Part shown: piece by piece, positions 1-9,049 of the stretch | Numbering within the stretch: the first letter of the stretch is position 1 | Layout of the letters: every line of letters begins with the position of its first letter | Source of the DNA: Streptomyces hygroscopicus | GTDB taxonomy: Bacteria; Actinomycetota; Actinomycetes; Streptomycetales; Streptomycetaceae | DNA: 64,000 nucleotides | Assembly (NCBI GenBank): GCA_002021875.1 | Contig: CP018627.1 | Span: 3,968,001 to 4,032,000 of the forward strand | Reading direction: 5' to 3' | Notes under the pieces: model-generated | Databases searched by the model: none | Told to the model about the DNA's origin: nothing | The model's input: only the letters and a program-made list of their open reading frames with translations | Position numbers and translations under genes: made by a program

Positions 1-38
1 AAGCCCGGCATCCGGCGCTTCGGGGGGCAAAGACGCCA

Positions 39-434
39 ATGCATACCATCACTGACAAGAGACCGGCGGGTGGGGATTCGCTGCCGGTGATCGCGGGCGC
101 CGCGGTCGGCATCGCGGCCATCGGCGCGGCACTCGCACTGGCCGACGTCCACTCGCCGCTGCGGGCGCCGTTCACGCTGTTCTTCCTGCTCGCCGCGCCC
201 GCGCTGGCCATCGGCAGCGCTCTGCGCGGGCTGGACGCGCTGATCCGCCCGGTGCTGGCGGTGGCAGGCGCGCTCGCGCTGGATCTGCTGGTGGCGCAGG
301 CGATGCTCGCGCTGCGGCTGTGGTCGGCGCGCGGCGGAGTGACGGCGGTCGGGGCCGTGAGTCTGCTGATCCTGGTGCCGGCGCTGCTCACCCGCCTCAC
401 CCGGCGACGACGTATGACCCAGAGTCAGGAATAG
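39..434 (+). CDS. Small multi-membrane-spanning protein of a polysaccharide operon
   Basis: The 131-residue protein is mostly hydrophobic. It has about four predicted membrane spans between residues 15 and 117, a short polar N-terminus and a basic C-terminal tail rich in arginine, which points to the positive-inside rule with a cytosolic C-terminus. No catalytic motif is visible and I do not recognise the family. It ends 4 bp before the next gene, so the two are probably co-transcribed with the glycosyltransferase genes downstream. A role as an accessory membrane component of glycan assembly is inferred from context only. Confidence 0.6.
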   Translation: MHTITDKRPAGGDSLPVIAGAAVGIAAIGAALALADVHSPLRAPFTLFFLLAAPALAIGSALRGLDALIRPVLAVAGALALDLLVAQAMLALRLWSARGGVTAVGAVSLLILVPALLTRLTRRRRMTQSQE

Positions 435-438
435 ATAC

Positions 439-1542
439 GTGAAGATCGGTGTGTACCGCCCGGGGGAGCTGACGGCGGCCGACCGGGCGGTGTGGACGGC
501 CATGCAGTCACAGGCGCATCTGCTGGGCGCGCCGGAGCTGGCGAACCCCTTTCTGTCACCGGAGTTCACGCTGGCCGTCGGCCACTGCAGACGCGGGGTG
601 CGGATCGCGGTGGTCCGCGAGGAGGGGGAGCCGGTGGCCTTCTTCCCTTTTCAGCGGACCCGGCTCGGGGTGGGGCGGGCGATCGGTCTCGGCCTCTCGG
701 ACGCCCAGGGTCTGGTGCACCGGCCGGGGTTTCAGTGGGACGCCCGGGAGCTGCTGCGCGCATGCTCCCTGGCCGTCTGGGAGTTCGACCATCTGGTGGA
801 GGGGCAGAAGCCGTTCGCGGTGGGGGCCCGTGGCTCCTTCCCCTCCCCCGTGATCGATGTGGAGCGGGGCTATGAGGCGTATCTGGCCCGGCTGCGCGAC
901 CGGTCGCCGAGGTTCACCCGCACCACGCTGGCCAAGGAGCGCAAGCTGGGCCGGGACGTGGGCGAGGTGCGCTATGTGCACGACGAGCGCGATCCGGCCG
1001 TGCTGCGCACCCTGATCGGCTGGAAGTCCGCGCAGTACCGCAGGACCGGGCGCAGCGACCGGTTCGCCCGGCCGTGGATCATCCGGCTGGTGGAGCAGCT
1101 CTTCCACACCCGCGGGGCCTCCTGCCAGGGGCTGCTGTCGGTGCTGTACGCGGGCGAGCGGCCGGTCGCCGCGCACTTCGGGCTGTGCTCGGAGCGGGTG
1201 CTCGCCTGCTGGTTTCCGGCCTACGACCCGGCATATGCCAGATACTCGCCCGGACTTGTGCTGCATCTGCGCATGGCGGAAGGGGCCGCCGCGCAGGGTG
1301 TGGACTATCTCGATCTCGGGCGCGGTGAGAAGGAATACAAGGACTCCCTGAAAACACGCGATCTCAGCGTGTCGGAGGGGTGGGTGACGCGCCACCATCC
1401 GGTGGCGCTCGGTCACCGGGCACGGCGCGCCCCGGTGCGCGCACTGCGCAATACCGTGGTTTCCCGGCCGGAGCTCTTCGGGCCGGCCGACCGGGTGCTC
1501 AAAAGCATGGGCAGCCTTCGGAAAAGGAACCCACAAGACTGA
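439..1542 (+). CDS. GNAT-fold (FemAB/BioF2-like) acyltransferase of polysaccharide operon
   Basis: The 367-residue soluble protein resembles the GNAT-fold acetyltransferases annotated as BioF2-like or FemAB-like that accompany exopolysaccharide genes. Such proteins are thought to transfer an acyl or aminoacyl group to a sugar or lipid-linked precursor. The C-terminal half (about residues 150-300) has the characteristic stretch with RPVAAHFG followed by a YDPAYARYSPGLVLHL segment and a DLGRGEKEYK motif. The start is a GTG with AGGA about 10 bp upstream. It lies just after the membrane protein and 366 bp before the glycosyltransferases. The substrate cannot be read from the sequence. Confidence 0.72.
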   Translation: MKIGVYRPGELTAADRAVWTAMQSQAHLLGAPELANPFLSPEFTLAVGHCRRGVRIAVVREEGEPVAFFPFQRTRLGVGRAIGLGLSDAQGLVHRPGFQWDARELLRACSLAVWEFDHLVEGQKPFAVGARGSFPSPVIDVERGYEAYLARLRDRSPRFTRTTLAKERKLGRDVGEVRYVHDERDPAVLRTLIGWKSAQYRRTGRSDRFARPWIIRLVEQLFHTRGASCQGLLSVLYAGERPVAAHFGLCSERVLACWFPAYDPAYARYSPGLVLHLRMAEGAAAQGVDYLDLGRGEKEYKDSLKTRDLSVSEGWVTRHHPVALGHRARRAPVRALRNTVVSRPELFGPADRVLKSMGSLRKRNPQD

Positions 1543-1908
1543 CGAACAAAATTACCAAGGGGGGTGTAGCCGCAACCGGCTTGCCATACAGTTTGCGACG
1601 TCAATACCGTCGCACTTCCACCCGTGTCGGGACCATCATTTCAGGCGGCTCCAGGGGAGGGGCTTCATAGCGTCGCGATGGCTCTCGGGGCGGGAAACGC
1701 GGTAGGGGGGTGCCGCGTCCGGCTGTCCTGATCCTTTTGGGATGCGCCGTGCACGCGGGCCGCGAGGCCAGTAACACCAGCCAGCTCGCCTTGCCTTGGC
1801 CGGCAGTCCATGCCGTCATGCGCGGGTGAGAACCCCCCTTTCGAACCGGATACACCAAAGGACTGTCCGTGGGGCGGACGGTCCACCGGACGAGAGGGAA
1901 ACAGACTC
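1543..1908. promoter_or_regulatory. Intergenic region with inverted repeat and candidate promoter
   Basis: No gene is convincing in these 366 bp. A perfect inverted repeat, TGCGACG-7 nt-CGTCGCA, sits at 1594-1614. It overlaps the -10 side of a possible promoter, TTGCCA (1581-1586), an 18-nt spacer, then TACCGT (1605-1610). A short GTCCG/CGGAC hairpin at 1865-1879 precedes the ribosome binding site of the glycosyltransferase at 1909. The region probably holds the promoter and an operator for the 1909-8988 operon. I compared it by eye with common riboswitch consensus patterns and saw no match. Confidence 0.4.
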
Positions 1909-2721
1909 ATGAGCTCCTTTGTGCGCCCGGCCGCACCGGAAATCGATCCGGCGGCCCGTACACATCCGTACCGCCCGGTGTCCTCTCATCTCGCGATTGC
2001 GCCACCGGTGAGCGTCGTGATTCCGGCGATGAACGAGGCCGAGAATCTTCCGTACGTTTTCAAAACCCTTCCCGACTGGATCCATGAAGTGGTCCTGGTC
2101 GACGGCAATTCCACCGACGACACGGTCCGCGTGGCCCGGGAACTGTGGCCCGAGGTGAAAGTCGTGTCGCAATCCGGCAAGGGAAAGGGGGACGCGCTCA
2201 GCGCCGGATTCGCCGCCTGCACCGGCGACATCGTGGTGATGATCGACGCCGATGGATCCGCCGATGGATCGGAGATCGTCAGCTATGTGTCGGCGCTGGT
2301 CTCGGGCGCCGACTTCGCCAAGGGTTCGCGCTTCGCCAACGGCGGCGGCACGGACGACATGACGACGATCCGCAGGCTCGGCAATCGCGCGCTCACCTCG
2401 ATCGTCAACCGCAAGTTCGGCGCCCGCTACACCGATCTCTGCTACGGCTACAACGCCTTCTGGCGCCACTGCCTCGACGAGATCGCGCTGGACTGCGCCG
2501 GGTTCGAGGTGGAGACGCTGATGAACATCCGGGTGGTCAAGGCCGGGCTGCGGGTCCAGGAGATCCCCAGCCATGAGTACGAGCGCATCCACGGCGCCAG
2601 CAATCTGCGGGCCGTCCGCGACGGGCTGCGGGTGCTGAAGGTGATCCTGCGCGAGCACGGCGCCCGGCGCCCGCGCCGCCCCGCGGTGGCGCCCGCGGCG
2701 GTCCGGGGGGAGGCGTCTTGA
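1909..2721 (+). CDS. Family 2 glycosyltransferase
   Basis: A GT-A fold glycosyltransferase of 270 residues. The nucleotide-sugar-binding N-terminus contains VSVVIPAMNEAENL, followed by VLVDGNSTDDT and the metal-binding DXD-like MIDADGSADG segment. The fold is close to dolichyl-phosphate-mannose-synthase-type GT2 enzymes, but no C-terminal membrane anchor is seen. I chose the ATG at 1909 because GAGAGGGA lies just upstream and the homologous region starts shortly after; an upstream in-frame ATG at 1810 has no ribosome binding site. The TGA overlaps the TTG start of the next gene (TTGA), so translation is probably coupled. It likely adds a sugar to a lipid-linked glycan precursor in the cytoplasm. 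Confidence 0.85.
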   Translation: MSSFVRPAAPEIDPAARTHPYRPVSSHLAIAPPVSVVIPAMNEAENLPYVFKTLPDWIHEVVLVDGNSTDDTVRVARELWPEVKVVSQSGKGKGDALSAGFAACTGDIVVMIDADGSADGSEIVSYVSALVSGADFAKGSRFANGGGTDDMTTIRRLGNRALTSIVNRKFGARYTDLCYGYNAFWRHCLDEIALDCAGFEVETLMNIRVVKAGLRVQEIPSHEYERIHGASNLRAVRDGLRVLKVILREHGARRPRRPAVAPAAVRGEAS

Positions 2722-3821
2722 CGGTTCGCCCGGCTCCGGGGCCGCTGGTGCGGATCTCCGTGGTGATCTGCGTCTACACCGAGGACCGCTGGGGCGACAT
2801 CCTCGCCGCGGTGGACTCGGTGCGGGCCCAGTCGCTGCCCGCCCACGAGACGCTCCTGGTGGTGGACCACAACGCCGGCCTGCTGCGGCGGCTGACGGAC
2901 CACTACGGGGACGGCGGGGCGGGCGCGGATCCCGAAACGGCGGCGGATACGGGTCAGGGGGTGCGGGTGCTCGCCAACGCGGGCCCCCGCGGCCTGTCCT
3001 CCGGCCGTAACACCGGGATCGCGGCCTCGCACGGCGAGGTGATCGCCTTCCTCGACGACGACGCGGTCGCCGAACGGGACTGGCTGCACCACTTCGCCGC
3101 CGCGTACGCCGATCCGCGGGTCATGGCGGTCGGCGGGCGCACCGTCCCCGTGTGGGCGTCGCGCCGCCGTCCGGTCTGGTTCCCCGAGGAGTTCGACTGG
3201 GTGGTGGGCTGCACCTACCGGGGGCTGCCGCCGGGGCGGGTGCGAGTGCGCAACGTCCTGGGCGGGAACGCCTCGTTCCGCAGGGAGGCGTTCGACGCCG
3301 CCGGGGGCTTCGCGAGCGGTATCGGCAGGGACGGCGACAAGCGGCCGCTGGGCTGTGAGGAGACCGAGCTGTGCATCCGGCTGGCCCGCGCCCGGCCGGA
3401 CGCGCTGCTGCTGATCGACGACCGCGCGGTGATCCACCACAAGGTGCCCGCCGCCCGGGAGCGCTTCGCCTACTTCCGGTCGCGGGCGTACGCCGAGGGC
3501 CTCTCCAAGGCCCTGGTGACACGCAGCGTGGGCGCCCAGGCGGGCCTTTCGACCGAGCGCCGCTACACCACCCGGGTGCTGCCCGCGGGCATCGCCCGCG
3601 GGCTGCGGGACGCGCTGCTCGGCCGGGCGGGCGGCGCCGGGCGGGCGGGCGCGATCGTGGCGGGCGTCGCGGCGGCGGCGGGCGGCTATGCGGTGGGCAC
3701 CGCCCGCGCCCGCCGCGGCGGCGGCCCCCGCTTCAGCGTCGCCACCCTCCCCGAACGGCCGCCCCCGCCGGGCGGACAGCCGGACGAGGGCCGCGAGGCG
3801 AGACGGGAGGGGGCGGCATGA
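2718..3821 (+). CDS. Family 2 glycosyltransferase with extended C-terminus
   Basis: A 367-residue GT2 enzyme with ISVVICVYTEDRW at the N-terminus, the donor-binding stretch GLSSGRNTGIAASHGEVIAFLDDDAV (DXD motif as DDD) and a later ED-type acceptor motif (GCEETELCIRL). The last 70 residues are rich in Ala, Gly, Arg and Pro and look disordered. The TTG start overlaps the stop of the preceding glycosyltransferase by 4 nt, and its own stop overlaps the ATG of the deacetylase (ATGA). These overlaps mark a tightly coupled operon. Donor and acceptor sugars cannot be predicted. Confidence 0.85.
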   Translation: MTVRPAPGPLVRISVVICVYTEDRWGDILAAVDSVRAQSLPAHETLLVVDHNAGLLRRLTDHYGDGGAGADPETAADTGQGVRVLANAGPRGLSSGRNTGIAASHGEVIAFLDDDAVAERDWLHHFAAAYADPRVMAVGGRTVPVWASRRRPVWFPEEFDWVVGCTYRGLPPGRVRVRNVLGGNASFRREAFDAAGGFASGIGRDGDKRPLGCEETELCIRLARARPDALLLIDDRAVIHHKVPAARERFAYFRSRAYAEGLSKALVTRSVGAQAGLSTERRYTTRVLPAGIARGLRDALLGRAGGAGRAGAIVAGVAAAAGGYAVGTARARRGGGPRFSVATLPERPPPPGGQPDEGREARREGAA

Positions 3822-4675
3822 GCGGCGCGAACCCAGGCCCGGCGCCGAACACGAGCCCCGGCCCGGTGCCGAAGGCAAACCGCGGCTCCGTGCCGATCCT
3901 GATGTATCACGCCGTGGCCAACGCCCCCGCGCGGGCCACCCGTGGGCTGTCCGTCACGCCGGGCGCGTTCGCCGAGCAGATGGCTCTGCTCGGCGAGCGC
4001 GGCTTCACCCCTATCAGTTGCGTACGGCTGGCCGACGCCTGGCGCGGCGGCCCCGCGCTGCCGCCCAGACCCGTGGTGGTCACCTTCGACGACGGCTACG
4101 AGGGCGTGCACCGCCACGCCCTCCCCGTCCTCGCCCACCACGGCTTCGAGGCCACGCTCTTCGCGGCCACGGGCTGGCTGCGCGGCCCGCACCAGGCAGC
4201 AGGCGCCCTGGACCTGATGCTCGACTGGGGCCAGGTACGTGAGCTGGCCGGCGCGGGGGTGGAGATCGGCGCGCACAGCCACACCCACCCCCAGTTGGAC
4301 CAGCTCTCCGACGCCCGGCTGTGGTTCGAGGTGGCCCACTGCCGGGATCTGCTCACGGCCGAACTCGGCCGTCCGCCCGTGTCGTTCGCGTATCCCTACG
4401 GCTACTCCAGCCGCCGGGTGCGCCGGGTGGTGCGCTCGGCCGGGTTCGGGGTGTCCCTCGCGGTGGGCAACGCGCTGGCGGCGCGCGGCCAGGGCCCGTA
4501 CGCACTGCGCCGGGTCACGGTGCGGCGCACCACCCGGATCCAGGAGTTCGAGCGGCTGGTGTCCGGGCGGGCGATCGGCCGCGGCTTCGCCGGGGACCGG
4601 GCCCTCACCAAGGGATACGCCATGGTCCGCAGATCCCGTCAGCTCTCACGACAGGTACTACGGAAGGTGACGTGA
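3818..4675 (+). CDS. Polysaccharide deacetylase (NodB/CE4 family)
   Basis: A 285-residue protein with the CE4 deacetylase signature: RPVVVTFDDGYEG (catalytic and metal-binding Asp pair), then GAHSHTHPQL (metal-binding histidines) and SFAYPYG. This family removes N-acetyl groups from glycans in a metal-dependent reaction. The first 25 residues are rich in Pro, Asn and Gly; no cleavable signal peptide is clear, so location is uncertain. The ATG overlaps the previous stop by 4 nt, and the gene ends overlapping the GTG of the flippase fusion (GTGA). Its place in the operon suggests it trims the glycan that the neighbouring glycosyltransferases build. Confidence 0.85.
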   Translation: MSGANPGPAPNTSPGPVPKANRGSVPILMYHAVANAPARATRGLSVTPGAFAEQMALLGERGFTPISCVRLADAWRGGPALPPRPVVVTFDDGYEGVHRHALPVLAHHGFEATLFAATGWLRGPHQAAGALDLMLDWGQVRELAGAGVEIGAHSHTHPQLDQLSDARLWFEVAHCRDLLTAELGRPPVSFAYPYGYSSRRVRRVVRSAGFGVSLAVGNALAARGQGPYALRRVTVRRTTRIQEFERLVSGRAIGRGFAGDRALTKGYAMVRRSRQLSRQVLRKVT

Positions 4676-7600
4676 GCCCGTTGTCCGACACGACCACCCG
4701 GGCAGAGGAGCGGACGGCCGCCACCGAGCGGCCGTCCGACGGCCGGAGCGGCGAGCGCGGCATGCTGTTCCGCAACGCCTACGCGCTGATGCTCAACACG
4801 GGCATCTCCGCGGTCCTCGGCCTCGGCTTCTGGCTGGCCGCCGCCCGCTACTACGCGGAGGACGCGGTCGGCCAGGGCTCGGCGGCCATCGCCGCGATGA
4901 AGCTCCTCGCGGGGCTCACCGCGGTCACCCTGACGGGCGCGCTGGCCCGTTTCATCCCGGTCGCCGGGCGGACCACGGGCCGGCTGGTGTTCAGCACCTA
5001 CGCGGCCAGTTCGGTGGTCGTGGCGCTGGCCGCGGTGGTCTTCCTGCTCACGCTCAACGCCTGGGGGCCGTCGTACCGCTTTCTGCACGGCCCCCTCCAC
5101 GGCCTCGGCTTCATCGTCGCGGTCGTGGGCTGGTCGCTGCTGACCCTGCAGGACGGGGTGCTGACCGGGCTGCGCAGCGCGTTCTGGGTGCCGGTGGGCA
5201 ATACGGTGTTCTCGGCGGCCAAGCTGGTGCTGCTCATCGCGTTCGCCGCGGCGATCCCGACCGCCGGGGTGTTCGTGTCCTGGGTCGCCTCGATCGCGGT
5301 GTCCGTACTGCCGCTGGGCTGGCTGGTGTTCCGCCGCCTCGTGCCCCGGCACAGCACGGCGACGGAGGGGAGGGCGCGGCCCGCGGGCTATCGGGAGATG
5401 GGCCGCTTCCTCGCCGGGGACTACACCGGGTCGCTGTTCTCGCTCGTGGTGGTCTACGCCGTGCCGGTGATCGTCGCCTCGCAGGTCAGCGCGGCCGACA
5501 ACGCGTACTTCTACATCACGACCACCATCGGCGGCACGACGAATCTGCTGGCCATCAACATGGGTTCCTCGCTGACCGTCGAGGGCTCGCACGATCCGGC
5601 CCGGCTCGCCGAGAACTGCCGGGCGGCGCTGCGGCGGATGGCACGCATCATGGTCCCGGTCTGTCTCTTCCTCTTCGTCTTCGCTCCCCAGATCCTCGGG
5701 GTCTTCGGCGACGGCTACGCGGAGGCCGCCGCACCGCTGCTGCGCTGGTTCGCGGTGGGCGCGGCGCTGCGGGTGGTCATCGAGGTGTACTTCGCGGTGC
5801 TGCGGGCGCAGAGCCGCACCTCGGGGCTGGCGGTGTTGCAGGGGCTGTTGTGTGTGCTGGTGCTGGGGCTGACGTTGCTGCTGCTGCCACGGATGGGGCT
5901 GACGGGGGCGGGGGTCGCGGAGATCTCCAGCCTGTCGGTGATCGCGTCGATCGCGGCGGTGCGGCTGCGCCGGGTGCTCAAGGGGCACGGTGGGGCTGCC
6001 GCCCCGGAGCCGGAGTCCGCCTCCCCGCCCAAGCCGCCTCTGCCGCTGCCGGAGCAGCGCACGGCGCCCGACGGCGATCTCGCGGACCTCGCGGTCTACG
6101 GCGACCGCCGCCGCGAGTACGCGGGCCACTACGGCACCCGCTGGGCGCTGCGCGCCGCCCTCGACACGGACACGCTGGCGCTCGGCGTCCGCATGCACTT
6201 CCCCGCCACGGATCCGCCGCGAGACGACGACGCCCGGAAACGCCGCTGGGACAAGCGCTACGGGACGTCGGCCCCGGAAACGCCACCCCCGGCAGGGGCC
6301 ACCGAAACGACCACCGAAACGGCCGCACCCGGCGCCGCCCGCCCGGCGCCGGGTGACGCCCACTCGGCCGCGGACGGCCGGTGGCCGGTGCTGAGCGCCG
6401 GGCTCCGGGGTGTGGCCGACGGCGCCTCCGGCGTGGGACCGGGCGCGGGACCGGGGGGTCGGGGCAGGGGCCCGGACGGCGGCCAGGATGGGGGCCCGGA
6501 CGGCGGGCCGCATATCCGGGCGGCCGATACGGCCGCTGATACGGCCGCTCCCAAGGACCGGTGGCCGGTGCTGAAGCCCGGCCCCCTGGGGGCGGTTGAT
6601 CCGAAACACGGGCAACCCGGTGCGGAACGCGACCCGGCCGTACGGTCCCAGGCCGCGCGGCGGTGGCCGGTCGTCGCCTCGCCGCTCGGCGAGCTGCCCG
6701 ATCGGGGCGCCGCCGCCAACGCGTCGCAGGCACGGAGCGGGGCGGGTGGGATGCACTCGGGGGGCGTGCCCTCGGAGCGGGCCGCGACCGGTCCGGGGAC
6801 GGACCCGGCCTCACCGCCCGCCTCCGACGCCACCGATGCCGCCGCCGACTCGGCACGGCGATGGGACCGGCGGGGCCTGGCGTCCGCCGGTCCCGCAGGA
6901 CGGCAGGGCGGCTGGGGGGCCGCCGGGCCCACGGACCGGGCAGACCGGGCGGACCGGGCGGACACGGCAGGCTCGGCAGAGCCCAGCGGGCGGCGGGCGG
7001 GACGGAAGGGCGCGGTCGCCCTGTGGGGGGTCGCGGCCGGCGGGCTTGCCCTCTACTGGGTGCCGCTGCTGCGCATGGGGGACGCCGATCTCGACCGTAT
7101 GGGCGGGCTCGGGCTCGTCTCGGTCCTCCCCCGGGCCACTCTCTTCGGCGCCGCGCTGCTCATCGCCGCCTTCGCCGGTGCGCTCCGGCTCGCGCGGCCC
7201 CGGCGCGCCCTGCTGACCGTCGTGCTCCTCGCGACCGTCGTCTCGCTGCACGCCGTGCCCGCCGTGCTGGAGGCGCAGCCGCGGTTCCCGACCGCATGGC
7301 AGCACTTGGGGTTCCTGGACTACATCGGCCGGACCGGTCACGCCGTGCCCGATCTCGACGCGCGCTGGAGCTGGCCCGGTTTCTTCGCGGGGGCGGCGTT
7401 CCTGGCCCAGGCAGCCGGGGTGCACGACCTCTCCGAGGTGCTGCGCTGGTGGCCCACGCTCCTCCAGTTGTTCTGTCTCGCCCCGCTGATGGTGCTGTTG
7501 CGCGCCCTGCGGGCGAGCTGGCGGGCGAAGTGGACCGCGGTGTGGCTGTTCGCGCTCTGCGGCTGGGTGGGTCAGGACTACTTCTCGCCGCAGGGGTTCA

Positions 7601-8988
7601 CCTACCTCCTCTACCTCGTCTTCGTCGCCGTCCTTCTGGTGTGGTTCCGCGAACCCCGGGTGCTGCCCGGTAAGCGGCGGCCGGGTGAGGCGGAGGTGAC
7701 GGCGGCCACGCCCGCCCAGCGCACAGCGCTGCTGGGCCTCCTGATCACGCTCTTCGCGGCGTCCGTGGCGGCCCATCAGCTCACCCCGTTCGTGATGCTG
7801 GGCGTGGTGAGCGCGCTGGTGCTGGTGCGCCGGTCGAATCTGTACGGGCTGCCGCTGCTGTGCGGGGTGATGGTGGCCGTATGGGTGGGGTTCCTGGCGG
7901 AGCCGTACTGGTCGGGCCACTGGGACGAGCTGTTCGGCGGGGTGGGCGGGGTGGGCGGCAATGTGTCCTCGTCCGTCTCGGGCCGGATCGAGGGCGGCAG
8001 CAGCGTGCACCGGCTGGTGCTCTACGTCCGGGTGGCGCTGGCGGGCGGCGTGCTGGCGCTCGCCTGCTGGGGGGTGCTGCGGCGGCGCGCCGCCGGATTC
8101 ACCGAGCGTTCGCTGCTGGTGCTGACCTTCGTGCCGTTCCTGGGCTTCGGCATGCAGAGCTACGGCGGTGAGATGGCGTTGCGCGTCTTCATGTTCGCGC
8201 TGCCGGGCGCCTGTGTGCTCGGCGCGCTGGCGATCTTCCCCCGGGTGGGCGCGGACCGCGCGAGGCTGGGTCCGGTGGCCGCGCTGCTGGCCGGGCTGAC
8301 CCTGATGGCCGGGTTCCTGGTGGCGCGCTGGGGCAATGAGACGTTCGAGAGGGTGCGGCCGGGCGAGGTGGCGGCGATGGAGTACGTCTACGCCCATGAC
8401 AAGCCGACCGTACGGGTGCTGTGGATGAGCAACGACCCCATCAACAACGTCACCCCCGCGATGCCCTGGGGCGCCCGCGACATGGAGCGGGTCCTCTACG
8501 AGCCCACCCTGGCCCCGCGCGATCCGGTGCTGGTCGACAGCCTGGTCACGGGGTTGCGCGAGGCCGGACCGCACTCCTATCTGATGGTGGGCCGCGGCCA
8601 GTCCGGGTATCTCACCCTCGACTCCGGCTATGACGAGCACTGGCAGGAGCGGCTGCGGCGCTCGCTGGACCAGCACGCCGAGCTGCGCCGGGTGTTCGCC
8701 AACGACGACGCGGCGCTGTACGAGCTGAAGCGGCAGCCGAGCGGGCCGGTAGCGGAGCCCGCGCCGGGGCCGTCCGGTCCGCTGGTCACCTGGACGCCCT
8801 GGTCGACGGTGGGGGCGCTGGCGGCGGTGGCGCTGATGCTGCTGCTGGCGGCGCGCGAGGTGGTGCGGGTGGCGGTGCGGCCGAGCGTACGGCGGCTGCA
8901 CTGGCTGCAGGGCTCGTTCTGGTTCGCGCTGCCGCTGCTGGTCGTGGTGGTGGCCGCGCTGGTGCAGCGCTTTGTGACGATGGCGTAG
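4672..8988 (+). CDS. Flippase-like / polytopic membrane protein fusion with disordered linker
   Basis: A 1438-residue protein with three parts. Residues about 30-430 form a Wzx/MATE-type polysaccharide flippase with 12-14 membrane spans, starting NAYALMLNTGISAVLGLGFW. Residues about 440-780 are a Pro/Ala/Gly/Asp-rich linker. Residues about 780-1438 form a second polytopic half with about 12 spans and a loop after the last clustered spans, resembling polymerase or lipid-linked glycosyltransferase membrane proteins. I chose the GTG at 4672 because it overlaps the deacetylase stop by 4 nt. The linker has three RWPV motifs (see repeat entry). Fusing transport and a polymerase-like half would couple translocation of the lipid-linked glycan to assembly outside the membrane; that is inference. 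Confidence 0.75.
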   Translation: MSPLSDTTTRAEERTAATERPSDGRSGERGMLFRNAYALMLNTGISAVLGLGFWLAAARYYAEDAVGQGSAAIAAMKLLAGLTAVTLTGALARFIPVAGRTTGRLVFSTYAASSVVVALAAVVFLLTLNAWGPSYRFLHGPLHGLGFIVAVVGWSLLTLQDGVLTGLRSAFWVPVGNTVFSAAKLVLLIAFAAAIPTAGVFVSWVASIAVSVLPLGWLVFRRLVPRHSTATEGRARPAGYREMGRFLAGDYTGSLFSLVVVYAVPVIVASQVSAADNAYFYITTTIGGTTNLLAINMGSSLTVEGSHDPARLAENCRAALRRMARIMVPVCLFLFVFAPQILGVFGDGYAEAAAPLLRWFAVGAALRVVIEVYFAVLRAQSRTSGLAVLQGLLCVLVLGLTLLLLPRMGLTGAGVAEISSLSVIASIAAVRLRRVLKGHGGAAAPEPESASPPKPPLPLPEQRTAPDGDLADLAVYGDRRREYAGHYGTRWALRAALDTDTLALGVRMHFPATDPPRDDDARKRRWDKRYGTSAPETPPPAGATETTTETAAPGAARPAPGDAHSAADGRWPVLSAGLRGVADGASGVGPGAGPGGRGRGPDGGQDGGPDGGPHIRAADTAADTAAPKDRWPVLKPGPLGAVDPKHGQPGAERDPAVRSQAARRWPVVASPLGELPDRGAAANASQARSGAGGMHSGGVPSERAATGPGTDPASPPASDATDAAADSARRWDRRGLASAGPAGRQGGWGAAGPTDRADRADRADTAGSAEPSGRRAGRKGAVALWGVAAGGLALYWVPLLRMGDADLDRMGGLGLVSVLPRATLFGAALLIAAFAGALRLARPRRALLTVVLLATVVSLHAVPAVLEAQPRFPTAWQHLGFLDYIGRTGHAVPDLDARWSWPGFFAGAAFLAQAAGVHDLSEVLRWWPTLLQLFCLAPLMVLLRALRASWRAKWTAVWLFALCGWVGQDYFSPQGFTYLLYLVFVAVLLVWFREPRVLPGKRRPGEAEVTAATPAQRTALLGLLITLFAASVAAHQLTPFVMLGVVSALVLVRRSNLYGLPLLCGVMVAVWVGFLAEPYWSGHWDELFGGVGGVGGNVSSSVSGRIEGGSSVHRLVLYVRVALAGGVLALACWGVLRRRAAGFTERSLLVLTFVPFLGFGMQSYGGEMALRVFMFALPGACVLGALAIFPRVGADRARLGPVAALLAGLTLMAGFLVARWGNETFERVRPGEVAAMEYVYAHDKPTVRVLWMSNDPINNVTPAMPWGARDMERVLYEPTLAPRDPVLVDSLVTGLREAGPHSYLMVGRGQSGYLTLDSGYDEHWQERLRRSLDQHAELRRVFANDDAALYELKRQPSGPVAEPAPGPSGPLVTWTPWSTVGALAAVALMLLLAAREVVRVAVRPSVRRLHWLQGSFWFALPLLVVVVAALVQRFVTMA
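6379..6675 (+). repeat. Three RWPV(L/V) linker motifs inside the flippase fusion
   Basis: The linker of the fusion protein repeats a short motif: RWPVLSAG at 6379 (residue 570), RWPVLKPG at 6559 (residue 630) and RWPVVASP at 6661 (residue 664). Each is preceded by a charged or small residue pair and followed by a Gly/Pro-rich stretch. In an otherwise low-complexity region these tryptophan motifs look selected, for example as binding spots for a partner protein. Confidence 0.6.
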
Positions 8989-8998
8989 CGACCGCGAA

Positions 8999-9047
8999 GC
9001 GGTGACGAGGGCGGTGGCGATGCCCATGGCGTGGCCACCGTCACCGC
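8999..9047. terminator. Bidirectional terminator hairpin
   Basis: GCGGTGAC at 8999-9006 pairs with GTCACCGC at 9040-9047, with further GGTGG/CCACC pairing inside. The hairpin fills the gap between the stop codons of the convergent fusion gene (ends 8988) and glycoside hydrolase (ends 9050), so it probably serves both. Confidence 0.6.
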
Positions 9048-9049
9048 TT

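Noticed and set aside
1740..1900. Riboswitch (cobalamin, c-di-GMP or c-di-AMP type) before the glycosyltransferase operon
   Set aside because: Hand comparison with the conserved cores of these classes gave no convincing match.
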